Shown in pieces: positions 62,988 to 64,000 of a DNA stretch of 64,000 nt. Below the pieces are notes generated by a model that was given only the letters and a program-made list of their open reading frames with translations, was not told the DNA's origin and ran no database searches. Source of the DNA: Sorangium cellulosum So0157-2 (GTDB taxonomy: Bacteria; Myxococcota_A; Polyangia; Polyangiales; Polyangiaceae); the NCBI RefSeq assembly GCF_000418325.1, contig NC_021658.1, positions 10,802,001-10,866,000 of the forward strand, in the 5' to 3' direction. The translations under genes were made by a program, and so were the position numbers. Every line of letters begins with the position of its first letter. Position 1 is the first letter of the stretch.

Positions 62988-63716
62988 TCACTCGACGCGG
63001 ACGACCGTCCCCGCGGGCAGGCTCTCGGCGAAGGCGTCGCGCGCCGCGCGCACCTTCGCCTCGACGAGGCCGTCGAACGTGAGCTTCGTGCGGTACTCGA
63101 CGCCGGACCACCGGGGGTAGGAGCCGATGTCGACGTCGCGGTGCGCCTCGACCACGCGGTCGAGCATCGGCTTGAGCTGCCCCTCGTCGAGCGTCGTGAA
63201 CACCGCGAGCGAGACGAACGGCGTGCCGCCCGAGAGCTCGGCCTGGATGAGCGCCTGCTTGGCCCGGAAGATCTGCGGCACGCCGGGCAGCATCCACACG
63301 TTGCGCACCACCACGGCCGGCCACGCGGCGCTGCCGCCGGTCACGAGCCGCGCGCCCTCGGGGATGCGCGCCATGAGCAGGTGCCCCTCGGTGAGCCGGT
63401 CGCCGTAGTACTCGCGCAGCATGCTCTCCATGTCGGGCGCGCTGACCACCGGCACGCCGAAGGCGCGCGCGACGCCAGCGATCGTCAGATCGTCGTGCGT
63501 CGGGCCCACGCCGCCGCTCGTGAAGAGCCAGTCGTGCGACGCCGAGAGCGCCCGCACCTCGGCGGCGATCACCTCGAGGTCGTCGAGCACCATGACCGCG
63601 CGCTCCAGCTTGACGCCGAGCGCGCGCAGGGTGCCGGCGAGCACGAACAGGTTCTCGTCAGCGATCTTCCCGCTGAGCAGCTCGTTGCCGATGATCAGCG
63701 CCGCGGCCGTCCTCAT
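62988..63716 (-). CDS. CinA/MoCF-type molybdopterin-binding protein
   Basis: 242 residues, corresponding to the N-terminal (MoCF_biosynth/COG1058) domain of CinA without the C-terminal nicotinamide-nucleotide amidase domain. Motifs: 'AALIIGNELLSGKIADENL', 'LFTSGGVGPTHDDLTIAGV' and 'VWMLPGVPQIFRAK'. Stand-alone COG1058 proteins are annotated as competence/damage-inducible CinA-like or ADP-ribose pyrophosphatase-like. It lies 16 bp downstream of the exodeoxyribonuclease VII small-subunit gene and is probably co-transcribed with it. Confidence 0.88.
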   Translation of the reverse strand: MRTAAALIIGNELLSGKIADENLFVLAGTLRALGVKLERAVMVLDDLEVIAAEVRALSASHDWLFTSGGVGPTHDDLTIAGVARAFGVPVVSAPDMESMLREYYGDRLTEGHLLMARIPEGARLVTGGSAAWPAVVVRNVWMLPGVPQIFRAKQALIQAELSGGTPFVSLAVFTTLDEGQLKPMLDRVVEAHRDVDIGSYPRWSGVEYRTKLTFDGLVEAKVRAARDAFAESLPAGTVVRVE

Positions 63717-63732
63717 CTCACCCTTGCTCCGC

Positions 63733-63999
63733 TCAGCCCTCGAACTCGCGCGTCACCGGGCGCCCGTCGGCGTCCATCCCGAGCAGCTCCTCGACGCGCT
63801 TCTCCGCGCGATCGAGCCGCTCCTGCGCCGACCGCGACAGCCGGATGCCCTCCTCGAAGAGCGACAGCGCGCGCTCGAGCGGCAGATCGCCGCCCTCGAG
63901 CTCCGCCACGATCTTCGCGAGGCGGCGCGTCGACTCCTCGAACGACATCGCGCCCGCGGCCTTGTCGCCGCTCGCGGGAGCGCGCTCGCCCTCGGCCAC
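63733..63999 (-). CDS. xseB: Exodeoxyribonuclease VII small subunit
   Basis: Residues 'MSFEESTRRLAKIVAELEGG' and 'LPLERALSLFEEGIRLSRSA' are the canonical XseB coiled hairpin. The core reads 71 residues from the ATG at 63948. A GTG at 63999 would give 88, and the frame may extend beyond the window, so the start is unresolved. The subunit pairs with XseA to degrade single-stranded DNA. xseA is not visible here and may lie upstream. Confidence 0.88.
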   Translation of the reverse strand: MAEGERAPASGDKAAGAMSFEESTRRLAKIVAELEGGDLPLERALSLFEEGIRLSRSAQERLDRAEKRVEELLGMDADGRPVTREFEG

Positions 64000-64000
64000 C

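Overview
The window is very GC-rich, with third codon positions almost all G or C in the real genes. It carries eukaryote-like Ser/Thr kinases fused to AAA/TPR modules, an FHA/sigma-54-type regulator, an ECF sigma/FecR-like pair, many lipoproteins and a multi-module GH44 glycoside hydrolase. This combination points to a large-genome myxobacterium of the Polyangiales (Sorangium/Polyangium-like). That assignment is inferred from gene content; there is no rRNA or other marker to prove it.

Layout. 1-6.9 kb: the 3' part of a secreted beta-propeller protein, a DnaJ zinc-finger-like tail-anchored protein, a glutaredoxin/A-type-carrier/rhodanese fusion, an FHA-AAA-Fis regulator translationally coupled to an RraA-like protein, and a small coiled-coil protein. 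6.9-12.4 kb: an aldehyde-dehydrogenase-like protein lacking the expected catalytic Cys, a GYPQQ-repeat outer-membrane-like protein, a membrane protein with a 1-nt frameshift, and two palindromic intergenic repeats. 12.5-23.5 kb: a DNRLRE lipoprotein, a CapA-family protein, an M23 peptidase lipoprotein, an RluA-type pseudouridine synthase, an uncharacterised membrane protein and an outer-membrane-barrel-like protein. 23.7-27.4 kb: a PP2C-cNMP-binding fusion, a DUF4347-like protein and a TPR protein. 27.3-42.9 kb: three kinase/pseudo-cyclase/AAA proteins (one shortened), two short kinase 3'-end remnants and a four-module GH44 glucanase. 42.1-48.7 kb: two Cys-rich lipoproteins flanking a secreted protein whose C-terminus is 29 perfectly phased 123-bp repeats. 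48.8-52.8 kb: an ECF sigma/FecR-like/barrel-like operon and RadC. 52.9-60.8 kb: a polymorphic-toxin-like locus. 61.3-64 kb: a hypothetical gene, a 21-bp minisatellite, a CinA-type MoCF protein and XseB.

The most notable system is at 52.9-60.8 kb on the minus strand. A lipoprotein gene, a signal-peptide/helical/pre-toxin/nuclease-like protein gene and a candidate immunity gene are joined by 4-bp ATGA overlaps. Downstream lie a small gene and a second cassette: a toxin copy without its N-terminus or a start codon, again overlapping a paralogous candidate immunity gene by ATGA. The full-length toxin gene is currently broken into three frames by two tandem duplications (80 bp and 17 bp). Removing exactly one copy of each leaves a 742-codon open frame. 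The layout resembles the main-plus-orphan cassette arrangement of known polymorphic toxin systems. The second candidate for novelty is the 29 x 41-residue array protein.
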